Source: Heligmosomoides polygyrus polygyrus (taxonomy: Eukaryota > Nematoda > Chromadorea > Rhabditida > Heligmosomidae). Taken from it: a stretch of DNA of 64,000 nt. The notes under the pieces are model-generated. The model saw only the letters and a program-made list of their open reading frames with translations. It was not told the origin of the DNA and did not search any database. Below are positions 1-11,074 of the stretch, piece after piece (position 1 is the first letter of the stretch; each line of letters opens with the position of its first letter). The DNA lies in contig OX377202.1 of NCBI GenBank assembly GCA_947396885.1, forward strand, positions 70,156,643-70,220,642, written 5' to 3'. The position numbers were made by a program, and so were the translations under genes.

Positions 1-245
1 TGTCCTTCTTCCGAAGTTGAAGAGAAAACTGAGGCAAAATATTTCGCGAGTGCTTCAACCTTTTGAACATCAGTTGTATAAAGAACCCCATTGTCATCTC
101 TAAGAACGGGTAGATCTGCTTGGGCCTTCAGCTTACACCGGATAAGGGAGAACAGTGCCTTTTTGTTATATGTTCTGGAGGCGTGCTTTTCCTTGTATGC
201 TAGAAACCTCTTCAAATGATGATTTAATTCTTGACATATAATTCT
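1..245 (-). mobile_element. CR1/jockey-like non-LTR retrotransposon fragment (endonuclease-RT linker)
   Basis: The complement is open for about 80 codons and reads as the linker between the endonuclease and reverse transcriptase of CR1/jockey-type elements. Diagnostic pieces are YNKKALFSLIRCKLKA, a PVLRDDNGVLYTTD stretch and ALAKYFASVFSS just before the RT domain. It runs off the window edge, so its full length is unknown. It lies antisense to the RGS gene, upstream of that gene's first visible exon, probably inside an intron. Confidence 0.75.
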
Positions 246-666
246 GTCCTCATAAAGCCTTCAAAGCCTTTGTTGGGGCGGAAACACAGATTCACTGACA
301 CACATAACCGTACTATGTATATGCGAACATGACCGTTACCGCATCATCGGCATCTCTCTCTCTCTGTCTAATTTCGTTCTTTGCTTCACGAATGGAACAC
401 TAATTACCAGTACACTTGTTTGTTCTATGCCTACAAGGAGGATCTTATACTATTAAATTTCGAGAATTGCACATTCCTCGGCACTTGGACGCAGAGACAC
501 CGTGAGGACTGTTGTACATACGCCGGAGGCACCGTTTTTTCCCAGCCTCAGACAAATCACTTCACATCACTATTTGCTGATAACGGTTTAGGCTCCACGT
601 TAGGAGCAATCACAGTCCAGCAGCGATGTTAAACGTGCATTGAGAAACTGCTGTTTTTTTTTTTAG
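246..666. other. Unassigned stretch, probably RGS gene intron
   Basis: No exon, transposon end or RNA gene is recognised. There is a short TC-rich run near 352-366. The N-terminal half of the first RGS domain should lie upstream of exon 667-732, but it was not found here, so it probably lies beyond the window start. Confidence 0.4.
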
Positions 667-732
667 AAAATCAAGGACGCTGTTGAATCGGACAACGTTG
701 ATCCCGAGGAGTTCGCACCAGCCGTGAAAGAG
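667..732 (+). CDS. rgs-3: RGS gene exon a (end of first RGS domain)
   Basis: A 22-codon exon between a polypyrimidine-AG acceptor at 665-666 and a GTGTTT donor at 733. It encodes an acidic helix ending APAVKE that leads in phase 0 into exon b. Confidence 0.75.
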
Positions 733-3700
733 GTGTTTAAATGGATATAAAATTAATGAAGTTTTATTTTGTGATCACTCAGAGAGTAGCACTCTTTACC
801 AAAATCTGTTATTGTATGGAAAAATTTTTAGGTGAAGCGTTTGCTGGAAAATGATCAGTTTCCTCGTTTCCGTCGCTCTGAAATCTACCTGAACTTTCTC
901 GAGAAGTTGCTACCGAGGGCATATGCCGAGCGTTGGACTACTAGCTTCGAAGCTCTTCTAGGAAACCATGTAAGCTGCTTGTCTTATGTAAGGTTGTTCT
1001 CTACAGCACCGGTTTCATCGGTGATTCGATAGTCAACTCATCAGCGAACTGGTTGTGTTATGTATGATAATGAGAATAGTGTATGATTACGTGGCTGAGA
1101 ACTGAAGTGTAGATTGTAGATAATTGGAAGGATTTGCTTTGTGGAGTGGGCTTAGTTACCAAGCGCTTGATGTCTTTACTTTTATTTGAATTTCATGAAC
1201 GTTACTACCGTAGTCGTCCTTTCCCGAGTATCTCTCCTTTTGTACCTTCTACTAGGGAATGGTGCCGCACTGTCGGAATGGGAACTGGATTGTATGAAAC
1301 TACATCAGTGTCTAGGTCGGACGCCATCACTTCCGCCTGTTCTTGCGCGGTATCCATGCCGAGGAGAACCTTCGATTCTGGGAGGCAGTGGTCGAGTTCC
1401 GTGGCATGAAGAACAAAAGTCCAGCTCAGATCACAGCCGGAAAAAGCTGCCTGAACACATTTCTTGCTGAAGGAGCGAACAATGAGGTAATTGTCTATTA
1501 ATCACAGCTTTGATCTGTAGAGCAAAAGGAAATGTAGTTGGAAGAGGCGCCGGATGTCGTACACACCTTTAACCGAGGTTCATGGTTTGAACCAATAGTT
1601 TGGATCAAGCCCTCCGTTCCTTCCTGATCTACGAATTTATGCCAGATTTGATTTCGTGGGAAAACACGAAATTGTCGGACATTTCCAATTACCGCAAGTG
1701 ATGTATAGCAAATAGCTATCCCAATTCAAAAGCTATTCAAAAACTCCGTGACATTTGACAGGTGTGAGAAGCATGGCTCATTCCAAATGAGAGATTGATT
1801 GACGGTCTTTATACATTATTCTGCAAAAATTATTTTACATGCTGGCTATGTAGGCGGACTGCGGCGAAGGGATTATCTTTCTCATAGAATATTTATTCAG
1901 TAGGGCTTCCACTTTTGAAAATTGACTCATTGCTAGAATAGAAATCTGGTACACAGCAACTCATAGATGACGCATTGGAGAAATTGAGGGGTGTTAAGGT
2001 TAAGTCCACATAGAAAAATAGCTGCTCTCTCAGCGATAAGGTTGACAGGAAATGAAGGAGTGCTCTGTACTCCGACACGTGAAGAGCGCTTGTCCAAAAT
2101 GTTTTTCCTCCTTTGAAAAAACGCGTTAGGGAAGCAGCTGCAGTGGAGAAATCCGCGCGGAATAACAAGGAGGCACTTGTAGAGTAAACAATAGACGAAT
2201 CCTAGCCTATTAGGATCAGTTGTCGCTGCAAACAGAAAAAGCTTCCGTGAGCGTGGGTTATGCAGCCATCAGCCATCGGAAGGTTTCGCATCTGCTCCTT
2301 CCTATACTGCCTCAAAGCATAGACGCATCCAGGCACAACCGTAGTACGTTCTACGAGCAGCAGGCCGCCCTGCTAATGTGCTGCGAGGAACGTGGCACTG
2401 TTTTGTGTTTGAAGTCGAGTACCACTCCGGTCGTCCTTGACTAGCCGTCGATGTCTGAGTAAGGCGGTCGAAAACGTGGTGCCGTACTTATCTGGCATTG
2501 AGAAACATTGAATTATCTGCCGAATAGCCAAGGCAAGTCGTTGCATGGATGAAATGCGCATCCAAACACCTTTCACGTCCATTTTTTATACTATCTATAT
2601 ACTGCCTACTATGCTATCTAGGTAATATTAGGGGGGGGGCAAAAGTAATGAGACAAAATGAAAAAAAAATCTTTATCTACTTATAACTCAATTACAACTC
2701 AATGATGCTGAGGAGTGTATTTGCCATTAAGGGCAAGGACCTTGCTGCCATCGCTCAGTCCACTTCCTGATCCCATCCTTCCAGAACTGCTTGAGCCTGG
2801 TGTTGATCAACTGCTCGATATGGTTGTCAAGGACTGCTTGGGTTCTTGTGTCCCTTCCGGCTAGGAAGTCCTGAAGGCTCAAGTAGTAGTGGTAGTTGCA
2901 TGGAGAGATGTCCAGCGAATACGGTGGGTGAGGCATGTGAACGTAGCCCAGCTGGCGAAGCTTATCCGTGGTTACTTGTTCCCGATGGGGTGCGGCGTTG
3001 TCGAAGAGGAGAACCTTCTTGAAGCGCTGCGAATGAATAAGAGCGAGTCGCCGGCCCATCTCCTCTATTTCGTTCACCATGGCCTTGGAGTTCATCGCGG
3101 TGCTCTTGAGAAACAGTCTCCGGTAAACCGATCCATGGGCGCAGACCCAAAAGCTCCAAAGATGCTTCTCGCCGTGAACATCCCGCCGAACGAAGGTCGG
3201 TAACAGGTCACCAGGCCTCACCCAGACTCGCTGCTTGGCAGGGTTAAGGTAGAAGACGTACTTCTCATCTTGCGTGAATATTGAGCCCAGGCTGCTCGGG
3301 GTTGGGAATTGGGGGAGATTTGAGCGACACAGGTCGACTCGTCAGACTGGGGTTTCGGCATGAGACAGGCTGGGGTTTTTGGCATGCTTCTGGAAAGGGC
3401 GGAAGTGGTAACTTTTCAGATGGGCTTCAGTAAGTAGCATACAAACATACAAATACAACAAGCACGAAACCAGACTCCAGCCACGAGATATATGGACACG
3501 GCATGGGGTGTCTCATTACTTTTGCCCCCCCCCCCCCTAATAGTATAGTAGAAAGCGTGGTACATGGTGCCGTCAACCCCCAGCATTACCCTTTATCATT
3601 ATCCTAAACGCAATTCAAATCAGTTTCAGTTTCTTTAAGCCTCATTTGGCTGGTATCGAGGTTGTAAGCTGTCGCAACGATGTTTTGTTGCGATCAAAAC

Positions 3701-6659
3701 TTCTAGCGCCAGGCGGGACTCGAACCCGCACCTCTCTCTGACCGGGCGGGAATGCTCTACGCCATTACACCACCGGCGCCGTTTGATCGAACGCAAGATC
3801 CACATCCACATTATCCTAAACGTTTGCAGGAACAAATATCACTGCGTACAATCAGCAAACTAATTAACCAATCCTCATCAACAGCTGTTATTATTGGATG
3901 GTATTTTAGTTTAGTAAAATGCTACTTAGGGTCAACTAGTTTCGATAAGTTTTTCATCTTCGGCGAAAATTGAAGGCGTGTTACTTTTAGGTATTTCTGC
4001 CGTTCGGTGTCCGACAAGTGATCGAGAGAAAAATCCAGGAGAAAGACGTCGATATCACTCTATTCGATGAGGCGATCAAGCATGTTGAACAGGTATGCAG
4101 TATCTCGTGAATCAAAAGTGGGAAATACTAGGAGCTGAATATTGAAAGAGAAGATAATACTCCAATATGTGGAAGCCTGACACAGCCTTTTTTGTTCAAC
4201 ATATACAGGATGCGTAAAAAGCATTGACGCACCAAGCGTAAGCCTTAGAAATGACAACACGTTATAAAATTTAACAAGTTTATATACGAAATGTCAACGA
4301 TGATCTAGCGAACAGAACAGCATCACCTGTATTTTATGTGGGCTTCTTTGCTGCGAATGCAGGAGCGAAGACGCCGAGGAAAGGCATCGACGTTGCGCCG
4401 CAAGTAGTCCACGACGATTTCGTTTTACGTTTTGACCTTCAGTGACTTGATACTTTTGTGCGTTCAACCTGTAAAAGTGTTACATACTCTTCAAGAACCT
4501 CCAAAGTGCTAATTCTGGCGGAGAGCTCGCTGCAGGGGAGGCGCATCCAGCCAATATCATAGTTTGTGCAGTCATCCCAAGCGTCTCTCGTTTTCGTGGA
4601 TACAGGAGTGAAGATGAGTCAGTTGAACTATCTGTATTGATGTCATAAAGGGGCAACTGGTTCCTTGGGTTAAATCCCACCTTGAGAGTAAGCCGTATGT
4701 CTTTCAGCAGGATTAGACTCCTGCGCAGAGTCAAGGATTGTTCAGGACTAGTGTCGCGCGAACTTGGAGGACTTCATTTCGGCAGCGGAATGACATCTGT
4801 ATAGACCGAGATTCGAATCCGCTGAACTCTATATGGGAGGTTTTGGAGATCAAGGCTTGAGCTACTTTCCGCAAAAGTATGAACTCAGTGAAGGATGAGC
4901 TAGTCAAAGCATGGAACGAAATCGACGTGGACTACTTGCGTCGCATAGTCGATGCCTATCCTCGGCGTCTTCGCCCCTGCATTCGCAGCAAGGAAGACCA
5001 TATAAAATACAAGTGATGCTATTCTGTTCGCTAGATCATTGTTGACATTTTGTATATAAACTTATTGAATTTTATAATGTGTTGTCATTTCTAACGTTTA
5101 TGTTTAGTGCGTCGATACTTTTTACGCACCCTGTAGAAACTCTAACAGTTGTATTTTTTTAAATACCCTGAAGATTTCCCTTTAGATGAGCAATGCACTG
5201 CTTTCTAAGGTTTTGCTACTACTGCACTGGATTCCTACCCACCTTGATTTCCCAGGCCTGTTTTAGCGAGAAGGGTAGGCTTATCTTGCCTGTTCGAAAA
5301 CGGCGGTGCAACTGAAGGCAGGTTATGATAACCAGCAAGTCTCAATCTTCTACCCGAGAAACCATTTAGTGTGTGCGTCTCTCGCGCTCCCCCACTCCCA
5401 CTCACTAGCACAGGTTCGATCCCGATTTCCCTTATTAGATGACAGCAAAGATGAAAGATTAGCATTTGAAAGGTGACAGAGTTGGTGGTAATGCGGCTGA
5501 CTACTTGTTTGCACAAGCTCTTTCCTCCTTGCGACTACCCCTCGATCTCCTATACGTTGCAGAACACGAAGGAGGCGGAATTCCATAGTCGTCCTCTTTC
5601 ATACATTCCGCGGATTTGTATTGTATTGTAAATTCCTTTACCTGAAGAAGATGAGCAGGGTTCAGCATTGTATTTATAACTGAGACGAAGATATCAAATA
5701 TCTTACAGAGGTACATTTGGGTTTTTCGGTGCATAATTCCACTTAGCATGAAAGTCCAGGACGTTCGAAGAGGCCTAGGAAAATTAGTGATCTGGGAAAT
5801 CGATGCAGTGAAGGAACAGTGATAATAGCGGCTGGAATAGCAGCGGAAATGGCATTAAACATATCAAACTGGTTCCGACAACTTCTGCTTGTTATTACGT
5901 TGTCCATTTATAGTTAGAGAGTGCGCAGTCCACACTCTCGTCCAAATGGACGCAGCTGCATAGTATGGGCGAAGGCAAAGTCCCAGTGAGCGGACGTCTT
6001 GTTGCTGCAAAAACTGCAAACCCGGTATCACTCCTGTGTGTGAAAGAAAAACGGGGTGTGCTCAATGGCTGACCATCTTAACACGGCCGGGTAAATGCTC
6101 GCATATGCTGTCTGTGATGTCTCGTAAGAGTAGGATGCACGGCGCATCCGCGGCGAGAAAGTTTGCGGTAACCAATATCCGCGGCTTTTGTGCACAAAAG
6201 GCATAAGGTGATCAGGGGTTGAAGAGATCTTGACGACTTGTTTGGGCATAAAGACTTAATACATTGCAATTCAAAAAAGATGCTCAAAAAAGCTAAGGTG
6301 CTCGACCTTTGCTTGTAGCTTGGTGTACCTTATTGGTGTGCTATCGTTCATAGTACCTCATTAATGTGGTTGTCACTTCTGGAATGTAACTTCCTACCCT
6401 TATCTTATCTCCCTATTTCGCGCAGCTACCGCTCTCCTAGGCGCATTGTCGAGAAAAACACTTGAGAGCATCTTGGAGGGGTGGTAGACAACTTTGTTCT
6501 GATCCAGCTGCATATTGTCTCTGAAGAGATATTCAGTGGAGACATGTGCACAGTATATGCCGTCAAATATCTTTGTTTCAGGTTCTACGCAACGATCCGT
6601 ATGTGCGCTTTCTACAAAGCCCCCAGTACCTTGAACTTCTTGCAAAGCTCAAAAATTAA
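667..6659 (+). CDS. rgs-3: Tandem RGS-domain regulator of G-protein signalling, 3' part (rgs-3-like)
   Basis: Five exons (667-732, 832-969, 1316-1486, 3991-4092, 6582-6659) join in phase 0, all with GT donors and AG acceptors. They encode the end of one RGS domain and a complete second one. The first ends with a DQFPRF variant of the family DSYPRF motif. The second starts at SFEALLGNHVG, contains HAEENLRFW (the EEN..FW Galpha-contact region) and ends with NDPYVRFLQSPQYLELL and a stop. RGS domains are GTPase-activating modules for G-alpha subunits on the inner face of the membrane. Two tandem RGS domains are, from memory, a feature of C. elegans RGS-3, a chemosensory regulator, which is why I give that symbol. 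The 5' end is outside the window. The 2.5-kb introns hold transposons. The family call is near certain; orthology is likely but unproven. Confidence 0.85.
832..969 (+). CDS. rgs-3: RGS gene exon b (junction of the two RGS domains)
   Basis: A 46-codon exon with acceptor ATTTTTAG and donor GTAAGC at 970. It holds LLENDQFPRFRRSEIYLNFL, the terminal helices of RGS domain 1. After a short spacer comes SFEALLGNH, the first helix of RGS domain 2. Confidence 0.85.
1316..1486 (+). CDS. rgs-3: RGS gene exon c (core of second RGS domain)
   Basis: A 57-codon exon with acceptor TGTCTAG and donor GTAATT at 1487. It carries FLRGIHAEENLRFWEAVVEF, the most conserved RGS segment including the Galpha-contacting E-E-N, then TFLAEGANNE. 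Confidence 0.9.
2631..3537 (-). mobile_element. Mariner-type transposon with G-tract terminal repeats
   Basis: A 907-bp element flanked by TA on both sides (2629-2630 and 3538-3539). Its inverted ends read G-run plus CAAAAGTAATGAGACA on the left and the complement plus a 13-C run on the right. It sits inside intron 3 of the RGS gene in reverse orientation. It contains the C-terminal two thirds of a mariner transposase and lacks the N-terminal DNA-binding half. Alone it must be non-autonomous. Confidence 0.9.
2727..3350 (-). pseudogene. Mariner transposase catalytic domain, inactivated
   Basis: One open frame covers the catalytic core. The first aspartate lies in FTQDEKYV, the second in LLFDNAAPH, and the C-terminal signature is HPPYSLDISPCNYHYY. 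In D,D34D mariners the third catalytic residue is an aspartate 35 positions after the second; here that residue is asparagine. With no helix-turn-helix N-terminal domain as well, the protein is almost certainly inactive. The frame stays open from about 3350 to the stop at 2727. Confidence 0.85.
3640..3780 (-). repeat. tRNA-derived SINE, family B, copy 1
   Basis: The complement starts GGCGCCGGTGGTGTAATGG, has a perfect pol III B box (GGTTCGAGTCC, 3716-3726) and ends in a non-tRNA body. It resembles a tRNA head, but no clean anticodon arm or paired acceptor stem can be built. Related copies lie at 21313-21425 and 31650-31750. Confidence 0.65.
3991..4092 (+). CDS. rgs-3: RGS gene exon d
   Basis: A 34-codon exon after acceptor TACTTTTAG with donor GTATGC at 4093. 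It encodes VRQVIERKIQEKDVDITLFD, which aligns with the family segment REEVRRN....TFDEAQ. It is separated from exon c by a 2.5-kb intron holding a mariner and a SINE. Confidence 0.85.
4206..5133. mobile_element. Fold-back Tc1/mariner-type element with long inverted arms
   Basis: Flanked by TA (4204-4205, 5134-5135). The ends are CAGGATGCGTAAAAAGCATT on the left and the near-perfect complement on the right. The inverted similarity continues for about 225 bp on each side (to about 4430, and from about 4905). Each arm includes the 3' coding end of a Tc1-type transposase, so the element is a palindromic derivative and not a normal deletion. It lies in the last intron of the RGS gene. Confidence 0.8.
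4879..5016 (+). pseudogene. Tc1-like transposase C-terminal remnant
   Basis: A 45-codon frame with stop. It contains WNEIDVDYLRRIVDAYPRRL and RPCIRSKEDHIKY, matching the last residues of Tc1-type transposases (W..I....LI.S.PRRL.A.I.AKG). The same coding tail appears inverted at about 4325-4430. No catalytic domain remains. Confidence 0.75.
6582..6659 (+). CDS. rgs-3: RGS gene terminal exon e
   Basis: A 25-codon exon with stop after acceptor TTTGTTTCAG. It encodes VLRNDPYVRFLQSPQYLELL and stops at TAA 6657-6659. The family DSYPRF motif reads DPYVRF here. It is the last exon; a polyadenylation hexamer follows at 6801. Confidence 0.88.
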   Translation, partial: VLRNDPYVRFLQSPQYLELLAKLKN

Positions 6660-6800
6660 ATTGTCATTGGTTGTAATTGTTTGTCGTGTGGTAGAGTGAA
6701 TTAGCTGTACTCTGTTTCTTTTCCTAATGGAGAACATTTTGTATGTGAAAGATTTGCTACCGAAGATAGTCGTCAGGTGTCACTTGCACATATCAATATA

Positions 6801-6806
6801 AATAAA
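6801..6806 (+). terminator. rgs-3: Polyadenylation signal AATAAA of the RGS gene
   Basis: A canonical AATAAA about 140 bases after the RGS stop codon, in AT-rich sequence. It is the first such hexamer downstream of the terminal exon. Confidence 0.6.
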
Positions 6807-6944
6807 TGATTTCTTCTCCTACATATTTGCCTAACGCATTAACGGGGTGGAAGGCGAGAATATTCGAAACCTAGAACCCGGTATCATAGCACCAGACGTT
6901 CAACGGCCATAGCAGAATAGGGCAAAACAGGTCCATTACCATCA

Positions 6945-7830
6945 CTGGACCTCCCTTAACTGGTCCCTTATCACTGTTCCCCTTTATTGTCAGCCCCTTT
7001 CCGGTTCACCCTTCACTGGTCCCCCTTCCCTTTCGTTGGTCCCTACTACTGCTCCCACCTTCATTGGACCTCCTTCTACTGATCCCCTCTTCGCTGGTCA
7101 TCCTATGCTTCACCGATCCCCATTACTGGTCCCACCCTCACCGGTACCCCCTTCACCTGGTTCCCTCTCTCATTGGTCAACCTTCTATCGGTCCTCCTTC
7201 ACTGGACCACTCCCCCAACTCACCGGTTCCCCTTCATTGGACCCCTCCCCCTTCACCTGGTCTCCTCTTCACTGTTCAACATTCTACCGGTTCCCTTTTC
7301 ACTTGACCCCTCCCCCTTCTTCACCGGTCCACCCTTCACTAGACCACTCCCCTCCCCCCCCCCCCCACTGGATCCCCCTGGCCCCATTGCTGGTCCCACC
7401 TTCACTGGTAACACGTCGTCTGAATCCGGAATCCTCGCGCGACATCGGTGACACCTCTCCTCAACCCGAACGTCGTTGGTGGGACATCGGTGACGCGTCT
7501 TCTGAACCCTGACACCTGTTGACCCACTTCGCTGACACCTCTTCTAAACCCGGACGCATGTTGAACAAGGTGGGGGACACCTCTTCCCAACCCGCACCTT
7601 CTTTGCGCGACACGATGACATGTCGTCTGAACGTGGACGCCTGATGACGACATCAGCGGTTGACAACTGGTGACAACTACAACAACCCCCCCGCCCCCCC
7701 CCCCCCTCGCTCCCCTTCCCCATACCTCCTCCCAACACACTTCTTCAGCATTTCTGTGCAAACAAACACACACATTCACACACAGACAAACGACCGTCCT
7801 CGCTTATATATAGTAGGATATGATAGCAGC
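6945..7830. repeat. VNTR-bearing repeat element, copy A
   Basis: First comes a degenerate array of short units around TTCACTGGTCCC (about 6945-7405). A cassette of repeats built on GCGCGACATCGGTGACACCTC follows (to about 7650), then a 13-C tract, and a unique end CAGACAAACGACCGTC...CTTATATATAGTAGGAT. Copy B at 45605-46680 has the same order. The apparent proline-rich reading frames here come from the tandem repeat and are not believed to be genes. Confidence 0.8.
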
Positions 7831-9160
7831 CCAGAATATCAAAGAATCCTGCTGGAACCTCTGAAGTTTGTCAGAGCACTTTCTTCAGGAGTTGGTATCA
7901 TAAAGAGTTAGCAAACCTTCTTCAAAACTTTTCAGTGAATCATGTCTTGGACGCTCCAGGGTGCTCAATCCAAGCATGTTTAATCGAAACTGGTCTCGAG
8001 ACAGTTTAAACAGAAGTAACGTCACGTGATAATTTACCGCGAGCGAAATTGTTGGCGTGATGGAAGGCTGAGTCTCGATGGCCATGCTGTACCGCCTTTT
8101 TTGCGTTGGAACCTGAAAGTAGATTGTCCCGCTTTCGAGGGTTTTGCTCCTCGTCCATTGCCTTTATCATTATAATTCCACTCCTCATGATCTCCTTCGT
8201 CAGGGTCCGATCTCCTTCCATGTTCACATTCAACTTCGCTACGACACAACCGAGAAGTGTGTGATCTAGATGTTGTGCTGTACCAGAGGTTGGTAGCCGG
8301 ACTCGCTGGCCAACTTCGGTGGGATCGCCTTCTTCAGAGCGTGAGAAGCGGGCAAATCGTTCAGCAGTTATCCCAACAACCCTGCCAAGTTCAGTGCCAA
8401 TTTTTTCTACACGTAACCAGTAGAGAGACTGACCAAACACCTCAACTAACCTTGGTCCATCGGAAGACCAATCGAAACAGCACAGGGCACACTAGGGGTA
8501 TGGGACAACGACTACTCCAGTCCAACATGCGAGCATGAGGTAGGCCTTGTGCTTTCGCATAGTCCGTCGTCCAGAAATAATCGTAGAGGCGATTGCGAAT
8601 CAGCTGGTGCTTGACGTCACTGGGTGGGAGATCTACAACAGAGCTGATTCTTCCAGCTCCGATCTACTCAGACATCCGAATGTAGTGCTTACTCCATCGG
8701 AGATAAACGGCTTTAAAAATGGAACTTTAGAAGATAGTGCATCACTGTTTCTTAGTTTTAGTGGATCCTTCCCGCACTAAAATTTCGTAGAGGTTTCTGG
8801 ACGGCACATCCATTTATGAACGCCATCCCCGGATCATTTTGAGGATTTTCCCGCTAATCTATTTCCATGCTTTAGAGCAAAAATTCATAAAGGTAGTACA
8901 CCTTGGGTTTAGAGCCAACGATTACATAAACGTGAGTGCAGACTAGTAACCACCTGCAAAGTACTGCATCTTCAAGGAAACCGGCGATTCTATGGCTACC
9001 TTGCTTCGATAATCTTTTCCTACCTGTATTCAATCCAACTCTCAGCGAATCTCAAACACGAGTTCACCCTGAAAGGATGCTGTCGGAGATCGTGTCTCTC
9101 ATTGAAAACAGGAAAATTTATGAGCTCATTTGGTAGACTATGAAAGCTAAGCACTAAGCA
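7831..9160. other. Unassigned stretch with one 144-codon antisense ORF
   Basis: No known family is recognised. The minus-strand ORF at 8006-8440 is basic and polar, with no recognisable motif or signal peptide, and overlaps open frames on the other strand. The 3' part may be the decayed 5' region of the CR1-like element that becomes recognisable at 9177. Confidence 0.3.
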
Positions 9161-9176
9161 GGTCTATTACTTCAAT

Positions 9177-9446
9177 TTGCCAAATATAGGGACCGACTCC
9201 AGCGACACTATTTTAAAATCTTTGCAAAATATGTTTGATGCCCATAATTACCAACAATTGGTGGACAGGCCCACGAGAGGCAACTCTTTGTTAGGTCTCC
9301 TTCTCTGCAACTCCACTGGTTTGGTCCAAGACGTAAACGTTGTCCCACCGCTTGGTAACATTGATCATGCCACAATATGTATCTTTTCAAACCGCGGACA
9401 TAGTAGGCCGCAGTGGAGTAAAAGAGCGGCGGTTCAGAGATTGTAG
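9177..9446 (+). pseudogene. APE-type endonuclease C-terminal fragment (CR1-like)
   Basis: The frame reads as the last part of an apurinic-like endonuclease. (Y)FNLPNI corresponds to the GDFN motif; VDRPTRGNSLLGLLL to the family PTRG..LLDL; and VVPPLGNIDHATI to the SDH motif, with S replaced by I. A shifted frame continues to about 9520 with DWIGSFRNISTSDQMYELL. The altered SDH and lost GDF argue for inactivity. Confidence 0.75.
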
Positions 9447-9641
9447 GGTAGAAAACTATTGATGACTGGATAGGTAGCTTTAGAAATATAAGCACGTCCG
9501 ATCAAATGTATGAATTATTGCTTCGCTAGGACCCCCATTCAAATGTATTAATTATTGCTTCATGTCCTTCACTACGTCATTGAAGTCTATGTACTCAAGA
9601 GGAAACTCGATCCACAAAAATACGCCTCCCGGAATATATTA

Positions 9642-11074
9642 CAAAGAAAGGTTCCCAACTCATGGTGAGCTTTTGCGATGTTAATTTGGCAGGATGCAGC
9701 GCCCTTTGAGTGGAGTTCACAACCACAGTCAGTTTTTGCTGAACGTTTTTCTAAAGGCCTGAAAAGGAGGTCTGAAAGCGTGTGCGCAACTATCATCAAC
9801 ACCTACGACCCCACGCGAGATATGCCTCGGCGATGCAGCCGGTAACACTGCCGCCCCATAGGGCTTTTCAGTTCGAGTCCCAGTGCTGCCATCATTTTTG
9901 CACGTATTAGTTTGTTGTTTTTACACTTTCTTATAGGAGGCAGTTTTAGACCACCAATGCTTCCAACGCACCAATGCTCTATTTGCGCCTTCATATGTGC
10001 TAGTTTTTCAACTATGCATATCCGTACCACCACTGTATCATATCGTATCACCAACGATACCGTAACTGCATACAAGTGCGTTGAATATTATGAAACCGGG
10101 CCATATCGGTCCATAAGTGCACTAAAAATGTGTTTCTCACCTGAACGTGTTGTTGGCCCACTACTTTCTTCACACCGGATTTCACTTCTCCGACAAGGAG
10201 AGAGATTGCAGTTGCGGAGGCCATAAAAGTACTCCTGAACGCCATCTATAGAGAAATCGACTGTCAGGAAGAGTACAGGTTACAGGTAGTGCAATGAAAA
10301 TGGAACCTTTCTACGCGTATCATCTAGGTGGTTTCATAGGTGCGTTTCGATGAGGAGGTGGATGTCGACTGGACTCCTGATGATGACCGTTAGGGGGAAG
10401 ACAACCCGTGAGGTTACGTCGATGTTCACCCAGGACCCTTTTCTACACCCAAAGATTACGCGTTCAACGAAGAAGAAGTGGCCGTTCCTTGCCAGGGAGA
10501 AGATTGTTCCTCACTCGCTTTTGAAAGGTGCTGTTGGTGTGACAAGCGCATGTGTTTTACTTGTTTCATAGTTTAGTACCATAGCTTTTGACTGGAAGGA
10601 AAATAATAAATATAACACTTTTAATTTAATAATGTATAAAACTTTTTATTTGCGGAGAAGTGATATGGTACCGATATGCGTAGTTGAAAAACTGGCAGAT
10701 ATGAAGGTGCATATAGAGACACTTGGTTTGTTGTAAGCATTGGTGGTCTAAGATGGACCCCTGTCATCATAAGAAAGTGTAATAACAGCAAACTAATACG
10801 TGCAAAAGCGATGGCAGCACTCAGACTCAAACTGAAAATCCCACCGGTGTGCTCCTATGAGGCGGCAGTGTTACCAGTTGCGCCACCAAGGCACATTTCG
10901 CTGAGTGTCGTAGGAGTTGATAATAGTTGCGCGCATACTTTCAGGCCTCCTTTTCAGGTTTTTAAAGAAGCGTTCAGCAAAAACTGACAGTGGTTCTGGA
11001 CTCCGCTCACGGTGTCCTACATCCTGCCAAAATAGCATCGCAAAAGCTCACCATGAGTTGGAAACCTTTCCTTG
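9642..11074. mobile_element. Long-TIR DNA transposon with TTA target duplication
   Basis: A 1433-bp insert flanked by TTA (9639-9641, 11075-11077). Its inverted ends CAAAGAAAGGTTCCC and CAAGGAAAGGTTTCC extend into arms of about 400 bp (to about 10055; from about 10665). Removing it with one TTA rejoins a CR1-like linker frame (LPEYI, then SRMINRRNSL). A 3-bp TTA duplication fits PIF/Harbinger-type insertion, but no DDE transposase is visible. The 600-bp centre includes a Cys-rich frame ending at 10571 with CCWCDKRMCFTCF. Confidence 0.75.
10407..10571 (+). pseudogene. Cys-rich zinc-ribbon-like tail inside the long-TIR element
   Basis: A frame different from the longest ATG-initiated ORF here. 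It encodes an acidic stretch (FNEEEVAVPCQGEDC) and then CCWCDKRMCFTCF before a TAG. Paired CxxC and CxxCF motifs at a protein's extreme C-terminus are seen in several transposase families, including piggyBac, so this may be the tail of the lost transposase. It could also be a captured host exon. No catalytic residues are present. Confidence 0.35.

Noticed and set aside
2889..3203. Plus-strand 104-codon ORF
   Set aside because: It is the shadow of the antisense mariner transposase, whose motifs are clear.
3700..3780. Functional tRNA gene on the minus strand
   Set aside because: The B box is perfect and the T arm pairs, but no clean anticodon arm or fully paired acceptor stem can be drawn, and related decayed copies exist, so a SINE head is more likely.
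7036..7512. Proline/serine-rich secreted protein ORF
   Set aside because: All three frames are open because the DNA is a short tandem repeat; the same happens in copy B. No gene signals.
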